Source: Acidobacteriota bacterium (GTDB lineage Bacteria; Acidobacteriota; Blastocatellia; Pyrinomonadales; Pyrinomonadaceae). From it: 64,000 nucleotides of DNA. Positions 7,391 to 15,994 of this stretch are shown here, piece after piece. The notes under the pieces are model-generated. The model saw only the letters and a list, made by a program, of their open reading frames with translations, was not told where the DNA came from and ran no database searches. A program made the translations under genes and the position numbers. How positions within the stretch are numbered: the stretch's first letter is position 1; each line of letters begins with the position of its first letter. Location of the stretch: contig JADJBB010000021.1 in the NCBI GenBank assembly GCA_016703965.1, positions 1,798,001 through 1,862,000 on the forward strand. The letters are read 5' to 3'.

Positions 7391-8104
7391 TTATTTTATC
7401 TTTCGCGGGATCAAGAAAAGTCCGATCAGATATAACGTAAGCGTGAAAAACTGAATGTAGCCCGTGCCGGCCGAGTATTTCGGCAGTTCCAACAGCCAGG
7501 TGAAGGCTTCTTTGCCGGGATTTTCAAATAACCGCTGCCACCAGCTACCAGTTGGGGCGGCGGTTATGTTTGCGAGGACGAGAAATTTAACGGCGAAGGC
7601 GAGTCCGTACAGGGCGATCATGCTCCGCAGCAGGCGTTTAGCGTCGAACTCGGCGAACAGGTTATTCCAGATCGTCCAGAAGAAACAGAATCCCACGACC
7701 CAAAACGTCAATCCTTGCTCCGGCAGCAGCGAGTTATAGAGTTGAACGGTTGCTGTGAACAACGAGAGCAGAACCGTGACACCGGCTGCATTCTCGAGCA
7801 GCGGGCTGTCTTCAGCGATCCATCCATCGATCGAGATCATCCCTGAGCGAAAGAACAGAACCAGCGTCAACGCAGCAAAAACGAGGCACACCAAAGCCGG
7901 TTTGAGAAAAATAAACGCATTATCCGCCGCCCCGAGCCGCAGTCCGCCGAGAAGTGTGACCGCAATGAAGATCGCGGGGAGCACGAGGTACGTCAGATAA
8001 CCTGTCTGTGTAGCCTTTTCGTTACGATGCCTGGGAAAACGGATTACGGTGTTTTGTTCGCCGATCTGTATCTCAGTAGCTGTCGTCTCTTCGTTCTCTT
8101 GCAT
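7391..8104 (-). CDS. Multi-spanning membrane protein of unknown function
   Basis: 237 residues, convergent with the anti-sigma gene (stops abut at 7390/7391). A hydrophilic N-terminus of about 35 residues is followed by roughly six hydrophobic helices: YLTYLVLPAIFIAVTLLGG, IFLKPALVCLVFAALTLVLF, AAGVTVLLSLFTATVQLY, LTFWVVGFCFFWTIWNNL, MIALYGLAFAVKFLVLANI and FFTLTLYLIGLFLIP. No catalytic or transport signature is seen. The gene may be co-transcribed with the TPR-like gene that lies upstream of it on the same strand, from which it is separated by 48 bp holding a REP-like unit. Confidence 0.72.
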   Translation of the reverse strand: MQENEETTATEIQIGEQNTVIRFPRHRNEKATQTGYLTYLVLPAIFIAVTLLGGLRLGAADNAFIFLKPALVCLVFAALTLVLFFRSGMISIDGWIAEDSPLLENAAGVTVLLSLFTATVQLYNSLLPEQGLTFWVVGFCFFWTIWNNLFAEFDAKRLLRSMIALYGLAFAVKFLVLANITAAPTGSWWQRLFENPGKEAFTWLLELPKYSAGTGYIQFFTLTLYLIGLFLIPRKIK

Positions 8105-8122
8105 AGGTTGTATGCCGTCTTT

Positions 8123-8152
8123 GTTCCGCCCACTTACGCAGGCGGTTCTGAC
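8123..8152. repeat. Single REP-like unit, GTCAGAACC family
   Basis: Read on the minus strand the unit starts GTCAGAACC and continues with a stem CCGCC, a ten-base loop and GGCGG. The same head and an equivalent stem occur in the paired elements inside lysS (stem CCACC/GGTGG) and mfd. Here only one copy is present, and it fills the spacer between two minus-strand genes. Confidence 0.7.
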
Positions 8153-8647
8153 TTATTTGCGTTCACGCGTCAGTTTCATCGGGTTAAAATCGGACGGCGT
8201 GATCTTTAGTCCGTCTTCGAATTCAGTTTTTAGATCAGTAGCTGTTTTTATCCCGAGGGTTTGATCTGTCGTTCGATAGTTCGGATCGACCGCGATCGCG
8301 CGGTCCACGGCGGCTAGTCCGCTCGTAAACAATGCATCGTCATTCGACAAACGTCCCCAGCCTTGGCGGTAGAAGCTGTAGGCAATGAGAAACTGCGTAG
8401 CCGCGTCGCGTTTCTCGGGATCCGCCCGCTCGAACGCGAGACGGGCGCCGCCGAAGTCTTCTGACCTGAAAGCATTCATTCCACGCGTAAATTCTTCTTT
8501 ATTTATCTCGTAAGTGCCTATTGCGACCTGGCTTTTTGTCGCGACCTCGGCGATCGTTCGCGGCTCGGAAATGTATAGGAATGCGATGAAAACAAAGCCG
8601 GCCAGAGTGAGTAAGATGCTCGAAATGTGGATATACTTCTGCTTCAT
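8153..8647 (-). CDS. Membrane-anchored TPR-like protein
   Basis: Start set at ATG 8647 (MKQKYIHISSILLTLAGFVFIAFLYI), which yields one N-terminal membrane helix; 164 residues. The outer part has helical pairs with tetratricopeptide character: YEINKEEFTRGMNAFRSEDFGGARLAFERADPEKRDAATQFLIAYSFYRQGWGRL and LAAVDRAIAVDPNYRTTD. Only two repeat-like units are visible, so it is a small scaffold-type protein, role unknown. It is divergent from the amidohydrolase gene, whose start lies 50 bp away, so the two share a promoter region. Confidence 0.7.
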   Translation of the reverse strand: MKQKYIHISSILLTLAGFVFIAFLYISEPRTIAEVATKSQVAIGTYEINKEEFTRGMNAFRSEDFGGARLAFERADPEKRDAATQFLIAYSFYRQGWGRLSNDDALFTSGLAAVDRAIAVDPNYRTTDQTLGIKTATDLKTEFEDGLKITPSDFNPMKLTRERK

Positions 8648-8697
8648 TGGTATAATCGGCTCAATCCAAGGATACACTTTCTACGCTTCGAACAAAT

Positions 8698-10365
8698 ATG
8701 AAAAAGTTTACCGTCCTCGCTGTCCTGTTTGCCCTTTCTCTGTGTGTGCATCTCAACATCGTCGCTCAAACGAGCCAAGCTGACCTCGTCATCACGAACG
8801 CTAACATCCGCACGATGGATGCCAAGCGGACGATCGCCAAATCGATCGCAATGCTCAACGGCAAGATCATTGCCATCGGTTCAGATGCCGATACGAGATC
8901 GCTGGTTGGTGCGAATACGCGCGTCATTGACGCCGGCGGCAAAACGATCGTTCCCGGATTCAACGATGCGCACGTGCATTTTATGGAAACCGGGTCGCAG
9001 CTTTCTTCGGTCGACCTGCGAGACGCCAAAACACCGGCGGAATTCGTAGCACGGATCAAAGCGTTCGCGGCAAAGCTGCCCAAGGGCCGCTGGATCTTGG
9101 GCGGAAAGTGGGACCATGAAAATTGGACGCCGAACGCACTCCCGACGGCCGCCCTGATAGATGCAGCAACTCCCGACAATCCCGTTTTTATCGATCGCCT
9201 TGACGGCCACATGGCACTCGCCAATAGTCTCGCGATGCGGCTTGCCGGTGTAAATAAAGAAACTAAAGAAGTTGACGGCGGTTTGATCGTGCGTGATGCA
9301 TCCGGAAATCCGGCAGGCGTTTTCAAAGACGCGGCAATGTCGTACATCTATCGGGTGATTCCCGATTCGAGTTGGGACGAGAAAATGGAATTCGCCCAGG
9401 CGGCGACCGAGCACGCTGCGAGCCTCGGCATCACAAGCGTTACAGACGTTTCGGGTGGAACGGATGTCGGCGTTTATCAGGAATTGATCCGGCAGGGCAA
9501 GCTGAAAACCAGGATCTACGGCTGCTCGCCGCTTTCCGATTACCAACGCTGGGCACGCACGGGTGTTCGGTACGCATTCGGTTCAGCGATGCTGCGTGTA
9601 GGCTGCTTAAAGGGCTATGCGGATGGAAGCCTGGGCTCGACGACCGCGTGGCTTTTCGAGCCATACCTGGATGATCCAAAGACGTCAGGCCTGGCGGGCG
9701 AGGACATCCCAAAAACCGAGGAATATGTTAAAGCCGCCGATAAGGCCGGCCTGCAGATCAACATCCACGCCATTGGCGACAAGGCAAACGCAACGATCCT
9801 CGATATTTACGAAAAGGCCATTCAGGCAAATGGCCCACGCGACCGGCGTTTTCGCATCGAGCATTCGCAGCACCTTCGTCAGGAAGACATCAAGCGTTTC
9901 GGCAGTCTCAAGGTTGTGGCCTCGATGCAGCCATTCCATATCATCGACGACGGCCGCTGGGCATGGAAGCGGATCGATGAGAAGCGTTTAAAGGGAACTT
10001 ATGCGTTTCGAACGCTGCTTGATACCGGTGCGGTTTTAGCGTTCGGCTCCGATTCGCCGGTCGCTCCGCTTAATCCGCTGTGGGGCGTTTACGCAGCAGT
10101 CACTCGCCGCACGCTTGACGACAAGAATCCGAACGGATGGATCCCGGAACAGAAGATCTCAGTTGATGAGGCGGTAAGATCGTTCACGTGGGGATCAGCA
10201 TATGGTGAATTTCAGGACAGCTGGAAGGGAACTCTCGAGGTCGGGAAGCTTGGCGATTTGGTCATTTTGTCCGACGACATCTTTACTATCGATCCGCCTA
10301 AGATATGGAACGTCAAGGTTCTGAAAACCATCGTTGACGGCAAAGTTGTTTTTGAATCGAAATGA
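8698..10365 (+). CDS. Exported YtcJ-type metal-dependent amidohydrolase
   Basis: Member of the Amidohydro_3 (YtcJ) branch of the amidohydrolase superfamily; 555 residues, the usual size. MKKFTVLAVLFALSLCVHLNIVAQ is a signal peptide, so the enzyme acts outside the cytoplasm. The metal site is complete in outline: HVHF after PGFNDA, HAIGDKAN, EHSQHL and GSDSPVAPLNPLWG. The composite sandwich domain is seen at both ends (DLVITNANIRTMDAKRTIAKSIAM and GKLGDLVILSDDIFTIDP). Substrates of this branch vary (amides, ureas, esters) and cannot be read from sequence. Its stop overlaps the start of the TonB-C gene by four bases (ATGA), and a paralogue follows, so the three form one operon. Confidence 0.93.
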   Translation: MKKFTVLAVLFALSLCVHLNIVAQTSQADLVITNANIRTMDAKRTIAKSIAMLNGKIIAIGSDADTRSLVGANTRVIDAGGKTIVPGFNDAHVHFMETGSQLSSVDLRDAKTPAEFVARIKAFAAKLPKGRWILGGKWDHENWTPNALPTAALIDAATPDNPVFIDRLDGHMALANSLAMRLAGVNKETKEVDGGLIVRDASGNPAGVFKDAAMSYIYRVIPDSSWDEKMEFAQAATEHAASLGITSVTDVSGGTDVGVYQELIRQGKLKTRIYGCSPLSDYQRWARTGVRYAFGSAMLRVGCLKGYADGSLGSTTAWLFEPYLDDPKTSGLAGEDIPKTEEYVKAADKAGLQINIHAIGDKANATILDIYEKAIQANGPRDRRFRIEHSQHLRQEDIKRFGSLKVVASMQPFHIIDDGRWAWKRIDEKRLKGTYAFRTLLDTGAVLAFGSDSPVAPLNPLWGVYAAVTRRTLDDKNPNGWIPEQKISVDEAVRSFTWGSAYGEFQDSWKGTLEVGKLGDLVILSDDIFTIDPPKIWNVKVLKTIVDGKVVFESK

Positions 10366-11246
10366 GATTTCTTGTACTTCCACTTCTTTTTCTTTGTGTT
10401 CTCACGTCGTACGCACAAAGTGCTAATGAAACGACGTGGAGGACAATAGTAAGTAAAGACAACGACTTCTCGGTCATGCTGCCCGGCGAGATCGTCGTTT
10501 ATAACGACAAAGCCCTAGACCTCGTTAATATCTCGGCGGGTGTTCCGGGAGTTTCCTTCCGCGTAATGTTCAATCGATCCTCAAGCGGAACGGCCCAGTT
10601 GAACTACTTTAAAAAGGTCAAAGAGAAAGAAGGATTTGTCGGTTCACAACGCTCGGGCCCCGGTTTTGAAACAGGGATCTACGTAGCAAAAAAGAAGATC
10701 TACCGCATCTCTTTATACTTCAGAACGAAAGCGGGATTTTATTCGGTCGACGTCCTGGCTAAGGACGATAATGACAAACACCTTGCCGAGTTTCTGGGTT
10801 CGATAATAGTGAACATGAACCGGATCGCTGAAAATAAGGGAACGCAGCCAACGCCCCGATCCAGGATCTCGGTCGAAGACCTTCAAACAAGCCAGAAGAT
10901 CAAAGATTTTCAGGCTCGCAAGCAGTCGAACGCGGTTCGCGTCGTGAACGGGAAACAAACGATCGATCAGGATGTTTTTTATTCTGAACAGCTTTTGATA
11001 CTTAATAAGCCGCGTCCCCGATATGATGATCGAGCCAGAATGGAAAATGTGCAGGGCACTGTCATCTTACAGGTCGAGTTCAAGGGTACCGGCGACATTG
11101 GAACCGTCTGGGTGGTGTCGGGCCCGCACCTGCTTCATGACGTCGCTATCGAGGCGGCGAGAAAGATAAAGTTCCTTCCGGCTGAGATCGATGGACAAAC
11201 TGTCGATGTCATCCGCGAAGTCGAGTACAGTTTCTCTATCTATTGA
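10362..11246 (+). CDS. Exported protein with C-terminal TonB domain
   Basis: 294 residues; overlaps the upstream amidohydrolase by ATGA. MRFLVLPLLFLCVLTSYAQ is a signal peptide. The middle part (TTWRTIVSKDNDFSVMLPGEI through AKDDNDKHLAEFLGSI) resembles small exported sensor-like domains. The C-terminus, NVQGTVILQVEFKGTGDIGTVWVVSGPHLLHDVAIEAARKIKFLPAEIDGQ, is a TonB C-terminal fold with the conserved pattern VxGxVxLxVxxxxxGxVxxxxVxSG...AxxAxxxxxFxPA. It lacks an N-terminal anchor like true TonB, so it probably does not energise transport; stand-alone TonB-C domains of this kind are common in Acidobacteriota. Confidence 0.88.
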   Translation: MRFLVLPLLFLCVLTSYAQSANETTWRTIVSKDNDFSVMLPGEIVVYNDKALDLVNISAGVPGVSFRVMFNRSSSGTAQLNYFKKVKEKEGFVGSQRSGPGFETGIYVAKKKIYRISLYFRTKAGFYSVDVLAKDDNDKHLAEFLGSIIVNMNRIAENKGTQPTPRSRISVEDLQTSQKIKDFQARKQSNAVRVVNGKQTIDQDVFYSEQLLILNKPRPRYDDRARMENVQGTVILQVEFKGTGDIGTVWVVSGPHLLHDVAIEAARKIKFLPAEIDGQTVDVIREVEYSFSIY

Positions 11247-11281
11247 TCAGCAGACCTTTTCACGATCCGATCGGTTCAAAG

Positions 11282-12814
11282 ATGCGTTGCCTATTCAGCC
11301 AGCTGATCCTGCTCGTGTTTCCGATAATTGCTGCGGGACAGTCGCCCGCAGAATTGGTCATTACAAATGCGAATATTCGCACGATGGATGTAAAGAGGCC
11401 GACTGCATCGGCCATAGCGGTTTCCAATGCGAGGATCATTGCCGTGGGCTCGATCGATAAGATCCGGGAGCTTATCGGGCCGGGTACGAAGGTCATTGAT
11501 GCCAATGGCAAACTGGTTATTCCGGGGTTCAATGACGCTCATGTGCATTTTACGGGCGTTGGAAACTGGTTCTCACACCTCGAAGCATCGAATATCAAAA
11601 ACGAGCAGGAACTGCTCGACCGCGTCGCTCATTTCACCCGCTTTCTGCCAAAAGGGCGTTGGGTTCTCGGCGCAAAACTCTCTTCTGGTTCATTGCCGGG
11701 CCGAGCAGTTCTTGATTCGGTCAGCTCCAACAATCCGGTGTTGATATATTTGGCCGATCCCGCATTCGCATTCGTAAATTCCGCTGCCTTCAAACTTGCT
11801 CGAATTCCCACTGAAAATATTGGTTCAAACTACAAAGAAGTCGGTCGTGATCCCAAGGGCCGGGCGACAGGTGTCGTAACCGGGAAGGCATTGCAGCTCA
11901 TCCGAAATTCGATACCAAAAGATAATGCCACCAACTGGGCTGAGATAACCGAAGCCGCAAGCAGCTACGCCGCATCGCTTGGCGTGACGAGTGTGCAGGA
12001 CGTGCATTCAGACAACCTGCTCGCTACATATCACGAAATGGCGAAAGCCGGAAAGCTGAAGACCCGCATCTATGAATGTGTCGGCATGAGCGATTGGGAA
12101 AAGGACAAATCGATCGGGCTCCATGCGGCGACGGGCGACGAGATGGTTCGCGGCGGCTGCGTCAAAACTTTTTCCGATGGCAGCAGCGACGAACGCGGCG
12201 AACTCGGAGCTCGTATTGCAAAAGCCGACAAGGCAGGAATGCAGATCATGGTGCATGCCATCGGGGCACGAGCGAATAAAAACACGATCGACGCATTCGA
12301 ATTTGCTGCATCTAAGAATGGAAAGCGTGACCGCCGTTTTCGCGTCGAGCATGCTCGAAATATCTCGGCAGGTGACATAGCCAGGCTTTCGCGATCGTCG
12401 ATCATTGCTTCGATGCAGCCGGCATTGTTTTACCGCGATGGTGATGCGGGTGATAACTATCCGTTCATTTTTCGCTCGCGAGCAAAGGTGGCTTTCGGCT
12501 CGGATGCATCGATGATCGACATCGATCCTTTGGCGGGTATCCACGCGGCGGTTAATTCTCGTTCAGGCTCGGTGTCGGTCGAAACGGCAGTTTCAGCCTA
12601 CACGATCGGCTCGGCCTATGCGGAGTTTCAGGAAAATCAGAAGGGGACGATCTCTGTCGGCAAACTTGCGGATCTAATTGTTCTTTCCGACGATATTTTC
12701 AGGATGCGTTCGGACGATATCAGGAACGCCAAGGTCCTTATGACGATCATGAACGGGACGGTCGTTTATGACGCAAATTGTTACATCGAGCGGCGTTCTG
12801 GCTGCGAAAACTGA
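11282..12814 (+). CDS. Exported YtcJ-type amidohydrolase, second copy
   Basis: Paralogue of the enzyme at 8698 with matching N-terminus (LVITNANIRTMDVKRPTASAIAVSNARIIAVGS). I prefer ATG 11282, which starts the signal peptide MRCLFSQLILLVFPIIAAGQ; an in-frame TTG at 11243 would overlap the TonB-C stop and allow coupled translation. Metal-site motifs are present: NDAHVHF, HAIGARANKN, EHARNIS and GSDASMIDIDPLAG. It is about 45 residues shorter than its sister, chiefly in the middle, where the sister's LGSTTAWLFEPYLDD region is replaced by SDGSSDERGELG. The substrate pocket therefore differs and the two enzymes are unlikely to be redundant. Confidence 0.9.
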   Translation: MRCLFSQLILLVFPIIAAGQSPAELVITNANIRTMDVKRPTASAIAVSNARIIAVGSIDKIRELIGPGTKVIDANGKLVIPGFNDAHVHFTGVGNWFSHLEASNIKNEQELLDRVAHFTRFLPKGRWVLGAKLSSGSLPGRAVLDSVSSNNPVLIYLADPAFAFVNSAAFKLARIPTENIGSNYKEVGRDPKGRATGVVTGKALQLIRNSIPKDNATNWAEITEAASSYAASLGVTSVQDVHSDNLLATYHEMAKAGKLKTRIYECVGMSDWEKDKSIGLHAATGDEMVRGGCVKTFSDGSSDERGELGARIAKADKAGMQIMVHAIGARANKNTIDAFEFAASKNGKRDRRFRVEHARNISAGDIARLSRSSIIASMQPALFYRDGDAGDNYPFIFRSRAKVAFGSDASMIDIDPLAGIHAAVNSRSGSVSVETAVSAYTIGSAYAEFQENQKGTISVGKLADLIVLSDDIFRMRSDDIRNAKVLMTIMNGTVVYDANCYIERRSGCEN

Positions 12815-12862
12815 TATAATACCCAAATAATTCTATTGAATTTTGAGAGGAAACATAACTTT

Positions 12863-13387
12863 ATGAAAAAACTTGTAATTTTGACCAGCCTGATCCTTGC
12901 GTTCACACTCGGAGCTTTTGCTCAGGAAAAGATGGAAAAGGGCAAACCGACCGACAAAGACAAAACCGAAGCGATCCCGACGACCAGCTACATGAAGCGC
13001 GGTGCGGCCATAGGTTCTGCACAGAAAGTCTCGCTCGCTAAGGTCCTCGCGGATCCGACGAAATTCTCTGGCAAACTTGTTCGCGTTGAAGGCGTTATCG
13101 TTCGTTCGTGCAAGACCGAAGGCTGCTGGGCTGAACTCGCGCCAAAGAAAGACGGCAAGAGCGTTCGCGTCAAGATGAAAGACCACGCGTTCTTCATCCC
13201 GCTCGAATCCGCAGGAGCTTTGGCTCGTGCTGAAGGCGTTCTCACGGTCAAAGTGCTCTCGAAGGAAGAGGTCGATCACATGATCAACGACGACGGAGCG
13301 AAATTCCCGAATCGTAATTCGGATGGTTCAGTAAGCGAAATTTCGTTCGAAGCGACTGGTATTGAGTTGAAGAAAGCTTCGAAGTAA
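12863..13387 (+). CDS. Exported DUF4920-type protein
   Basis: 174 residues from ATG 12863 with GAGAGG upstream; the in-frame extension to 12836 is ignored. MKKLVILTSLILAFTLGAFAQ is a signal peptide. The body matches DUF4920: KVSLAKVLADPTKFSGKLVRVEGVIVRSCKTEGCWAEL, with the conserved cysteine pair in CKTEGCW, then VRVKMKDHAFFIPLESAG and ARAEGVLTVKVLSKEE. The fold is an OB-like barrel. The cysteine pair may bind metal or form a disulphide; function is unproved. A TA-like pair begins three bases after the stop. Confidence 0.82.
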   Translation: MKKLVILTSLILAFTLGAFAQEKMEKGKPTDKDKTEAIPTTSYMKRGAAIGSAQKVSLAKVLADPTKFSGKLVRVEGVIVRSCKTEGCWAELAPKKDGKSVRVKMKDHAFFIPLESAGALARAEGVLTVKVLSKEEVDHMINDDGAKFPNRNSDGSVSEISFEATGIELKKASK

Positions 13388-13389
13388 CC

Positions 13390-13725
13390 GTGCGTATTCC
13401 GAATGCGGAAAATGCCGTCGTTGCCGTCGAAAAGTTGGTTAATTATTGCCTGGATCAGACGAACGAAGTTGGCCAACATAAGGCGAAAGTCTTCGCTTCG
13501 GCCCTTGGGATAACGCAGATCAATTACGAGGTTTTGCGGTCAGCCCTGCTGAATGCCGTTAATTCCAATGAAGCGGTCGCCGGAGTTTCCGATGTATTTG
13601 GCGACAGATATATCGTGGATTTCGACTTCGTTCGTGGTGACAGATGTGCTCGAATCAGAAGTATTTGGATGATCAATCGTGGTAGCGAAATGCCACGATT
13701 GATCACCTGCTATGTTATCGATTAA
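13390..13725 (+). CDS. DUF6883-type protein, probable toxin half of a pair
   Basis: 111 residues beginning with GTG 13390, two bases after the previous stop. RIPNAENAVVAVEKLVNYCLDQTNEVGQHKAKVFASALGI is the hallmark opening of DUF6883 domains, with the conserved N-x-N/H-x-x-G-x-HKARVF stretch. The rest, GVSDVFGDRYIVDFDF and RIRSIWMINRGSEMPRLITCYVI, also fits. Such domains occur at the C-terminus of polymorphic toxins and as stand-alone proteins next to a DUF4926 partner, as here. I infer a toxin-immunity or toxin-antitoxin role; the biochemical activity is not known to me. Confidence 0.75.
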   Translation: MRIPNAENAVVAVEKLVNYCLDQTNEVGQHKAKVFASALGITQINYEVLRSALLNAVNSNEAVAGVSDVFGDRYIVDFDFVRGDRCARIRSIWMINRGSEMPRLITCYVID

Positions 13726-13737
13726 CTTGGGGGAGTT

Positions 13738-13962
13738 ATGAAAAAACCTGAAATGTTTGATTCGGTTGCATTGATCGAGGACCTTCCCGAAGCGGGTTTA
13801 GTGCGTGGGAATATGGGGGCGATCGTTGAGAGCTATCACGATGGCGAGGCTTACGAGGTTGAATTTGTCGATACCGACGGGCAAACGTACGGCCTGCTGG
13901 CTTTGCGGCCAGAGCAGTTCATTGTGCTTCATAGAAGTTCTATGGAAAAGATTGCAGCCTGA
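13738..13962 (+). CDS. DUF4926 protein, probable partner of the DUF6883 protein
   Basis: 74 residues starting ATG 13738, after GGGGG in the spacer. MFDSVALIEDLPEAGLVRGNMGAIVES followed by YEVEFVDTDGQTYGLLALRPEQFIVL is the full DUF4926 pattern: a small SH3-like barrel with the invariant LPE.GL..G..G.VV and EVEF.D..G.T start. It lies 12 bp after the DUF6883 gene and must be co-transcribed with it. By analogy with other two-gene modules this small protein would be the immunity protein or antitoxin. Confidence 0.82.
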   Translation: MKKPEMFDSVALIEDLPEAGLVRGNMGAIVESYHDGEAYEVEFVDTDGQTYGLLALRPEQFIVLHRSSMEKIAA

Positions 13963-13977
13963 CATCAAGCTGGCAAC

Positions 13978-15084
13978 ATGAAACCCTTTAAGATCCGCAA
14001 TATCGAAATAAACCCGCCGCTCATACTTTCACCAATGGCGGGGGTTACTGACTACACCTTCCGCCGCTTGATAAAGCGGCGGGGAGGTGTGGGTTTGGTC
14101 GTTTCTGAGTTTATTTCGGTCGAGGGACTCACACGGGGGAATCCCAAATCGAAACGTCAGATGCGTTTTGATGAAGAGGAGCGTCCCTACGCCGTGCAGA
14201 TATTTGGCGGAAAGCCGGACCGAATGGCGATGGGAGCCGAGATGGCTGAGGAGATCGGTGCAGATATTCTCGATGTAAATTGCGGGTGTCCGGCTCCGAA
14301 GGTCGTAAAGAATGGCGGCGGTTCCGGATTGCTTCGCGACCCGCAATTGCTCGAGAACATTCTGAAAGAGATCAAAAAAACGATTACGATCCCGCTGACG
14401 CTAAAGCTGCGAACCGGTTATTCGGAATCGACGATCAATGTGGTCGATGTTGCGAAGATGGCCGAGCAGTGCGGCGTCGAACACATTCAGGTGCATGGAC
14501 GAACGCGGGAACAGGGCTATAAGGGCCTCGCAAATTGGGATCTGATCAGGCAGGTGAAGGAAGCTGTGAGCATTCCGGTATCGGGCAACGGCGATATCAC
14601 GACGATCGAATACGGAATGACCAAATGGCGTGAGACCGGGACCGACGGCATTCTGATCGGCCGCGGTGCGATGCAGAATCCGTGGATCTTTCGCCAATTC
14701 CAGGACGTCATCGAGGGCCGCGAGCCATATCAGCCGGATCTCAACGAGAAAAAGCACGTTCTGCTTGAATTCTTCTCAATGTGCCGCGAGGAAATGCCTG
14801 AGATCGTCAGCCTGGGCAAAATGAAGCAGCTCGCCGGGCAGTTCACGAAAGGCCTGGTCGGCGGTGCCCAGTTTCGCCAAACGCTTTACCATTCGCATTC
14901 GGCAGATGAGATCCTCGATAATATCACGACCTATTTCGAAGCTCTCGAGCGAAGTCAGACGTTCGGCGATGGCCATGTGGAAGCTGATGCTGATCGTGAT
15001 CTGATAATAGATTCGTGCGACGCCGGCGCTGGAAATCCGTATCAGATGCCATCGGAACTGATTGCATCAACTGCCGCGAATTAG
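13978..15084 (+). CDS. dusB: tRNA-dihydrouridine synthase B
   Basis: FMN-dependent enzyme that reduces uridine to dihydrouridine in the D-loop of tRNAs. 368 residues. LSPMAGVTDYTFRRLIKRRGG is the FMN-binding start, DVNCGCPAPKVVKNGGGSGLL holds the catalytic cysteine, LKLRTGYSE the catalytic lysine region, and IQVHGRTREQGYKG plus VSGNGDITT and DGILIGRGAMQNPWIF bind the phosphate of FMN. The C-terminal helical tRNA-binding domain is present, followed by about 35 extra residues of low similarity. It follows the DUF6883/DUF4926 pair by 15 bp and could be carried on the same transcript. Confidence 0.96.
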   Translation: MKPFKIRNIEINPPLILSPMAGVTDYTFRRLIKRRGGVGLVVSEFISVEGLTRGNPKSKRQMRFDEEERPYAVQIFGGKPDRMAMGAEMAEEIGADILDVNCGCPAPKVVKNGGGSGLLRDPQLLENILKEIKKTITIPLTLKLRTGYSESTINVVDVAKMAEQCGVEHIQVHGRTREQGYKGLANWDLIRQVKEAVSIPVSGNGDITTIEYGMTKWRETGTDGILIGRGAMQNPWIFRQFQDVIEGREPYQPDLNEKKHVLLEFFSMCREEMPEIVSLGKMKQLAGQFTKGLVGGAQFRQTLYHSHSADEILDNITTYFEALERSQTFGDGHVEADADRDLIIDSCDAGAGNPYQMPSELIASTAAN

Positions 15085-15137
15085 TTTTTGTATCAAGGGG
15101 CCGTAAATTTGAAAGGAGATCGTCAAATACCTTCGCT

Positions 15138-15986
15138 ATGAGAAACCTTAAGAAGCTTCCCCTTTTTCTGCTGATCGTTGCCTGCTCATCGATGTGGCTT
15201 TCAGCCCAGAATCTAAAGCCCGAAGAGATCATCGCCAAGCACCTGAACGCCGTCGGGTCTAAAGGCGACCGCGATGCTCTCAAGAGCATCATGGCACTCG
15301 GGGCGAGTGAGTTCGAATCGAATGTTCCGGTCGTCAAGGGCGGCGGCAAAGCCGTCGTTGTGTCGGACCCGGGAAATCTATTCTTTATCATCAGCCTGAA
15401 TTCAAAGGAATATCCGTTTGAAAAGATCGGCTATTTTGACGGCAAAACCAGCCTGCCGTTTACAACCGCCGGCAGCCGTTCGCTGCTCGGGTCATTTCTG
15501 TCAGATCATCAATTGATGTTGAGCGAAGGGCTCTTCACAGGAGCGATGTCGATGAGGTGGCCGCTTTGGGACATCCAAAAGTCCAAACCAAAGCTAGGTG
15601 GCGGCGGAACAAAGAAGGTGAATGATCGCAAGGCCTATGTGATCGATTACAACCCGGCGGGCGGCGGTTCTCCTGAATTTACTATCAAGCTCTATTTTGA
15701 CGCCGATACCTTCAATCACATCCGTACGGAATATCGCTACGAGATACAGCCGACCGATGGGACATTTGGGCAGCAGAACCGCCGGGCGAGCGGCGTGGCT
15801 ATCCTGGCTGAGAATTTCTCAGATTTCAAAGCTGTCGAGGGAATTACACTGCCGCATACTTTTCGTGCGGAGCTCTCAAATAACGGTACTAGTGGAATGT
15901 ATAAAAACATCTGGGGTATCAAGGTTGCCGAATACAGACTAAATCAGCCGCTCGCACCGGACTTTTTTACATTTGATCCGAAGTAG
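15138..15986 (+). CDS. Exported protein, outer-membrane lipoprotein carrier-like
   Basis: Start taken at ATG 15138, giving signal peptide MRNLKKLPLFLLIVACSSMWLSAQ; the upstream part of the frame overlaps dusB. 282 residues. The mature domain begins NLKPEEIIAKHLNAVGSKGDRDALKSIMALG, a helix followed by strands, then GKAVVVSDPGNLFFIISLN, YFDGKTSLPF, RKAYVIDYNP, FTIKLYFDADTFNHIRTEYRYEI and FKAVEGITLPHTFRAEL. This order (helix, strand sheet, a predicted-lipid-binding face) is that of LolA-like sorting proteins seen widely in this group. Function remains inferred. The downstream gene starts nine bases after the stop. Confidence 0.72.
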   Translation: MRNLKKLPLFLLIVACSSMWLSAQNLKPEEIIAKHLNAVGSKGDRDALKSIMALGASEFESNVPVVKGGGKAVVVSDPGNLFFIISLNSKEYPFEKIGYFDGKTSLPFTTAGSRSLLGSFLSDHQLMLSEGLFTGAMSMRWPLWDIQKSKPKLGGGGTKKVNDRKAYVIDYNPAGGGSPEFTIKLYFDADTFNHIRTEYRYEIQPTDGTFGQQNRRASGVAILAENFSDFKAVEGITLPHTFRAELSNNGTSGMYKNIWGIKVAEYRLNQPLAPDFFTFDPK

Positions 15987-15994
15987 AGGCGTTT

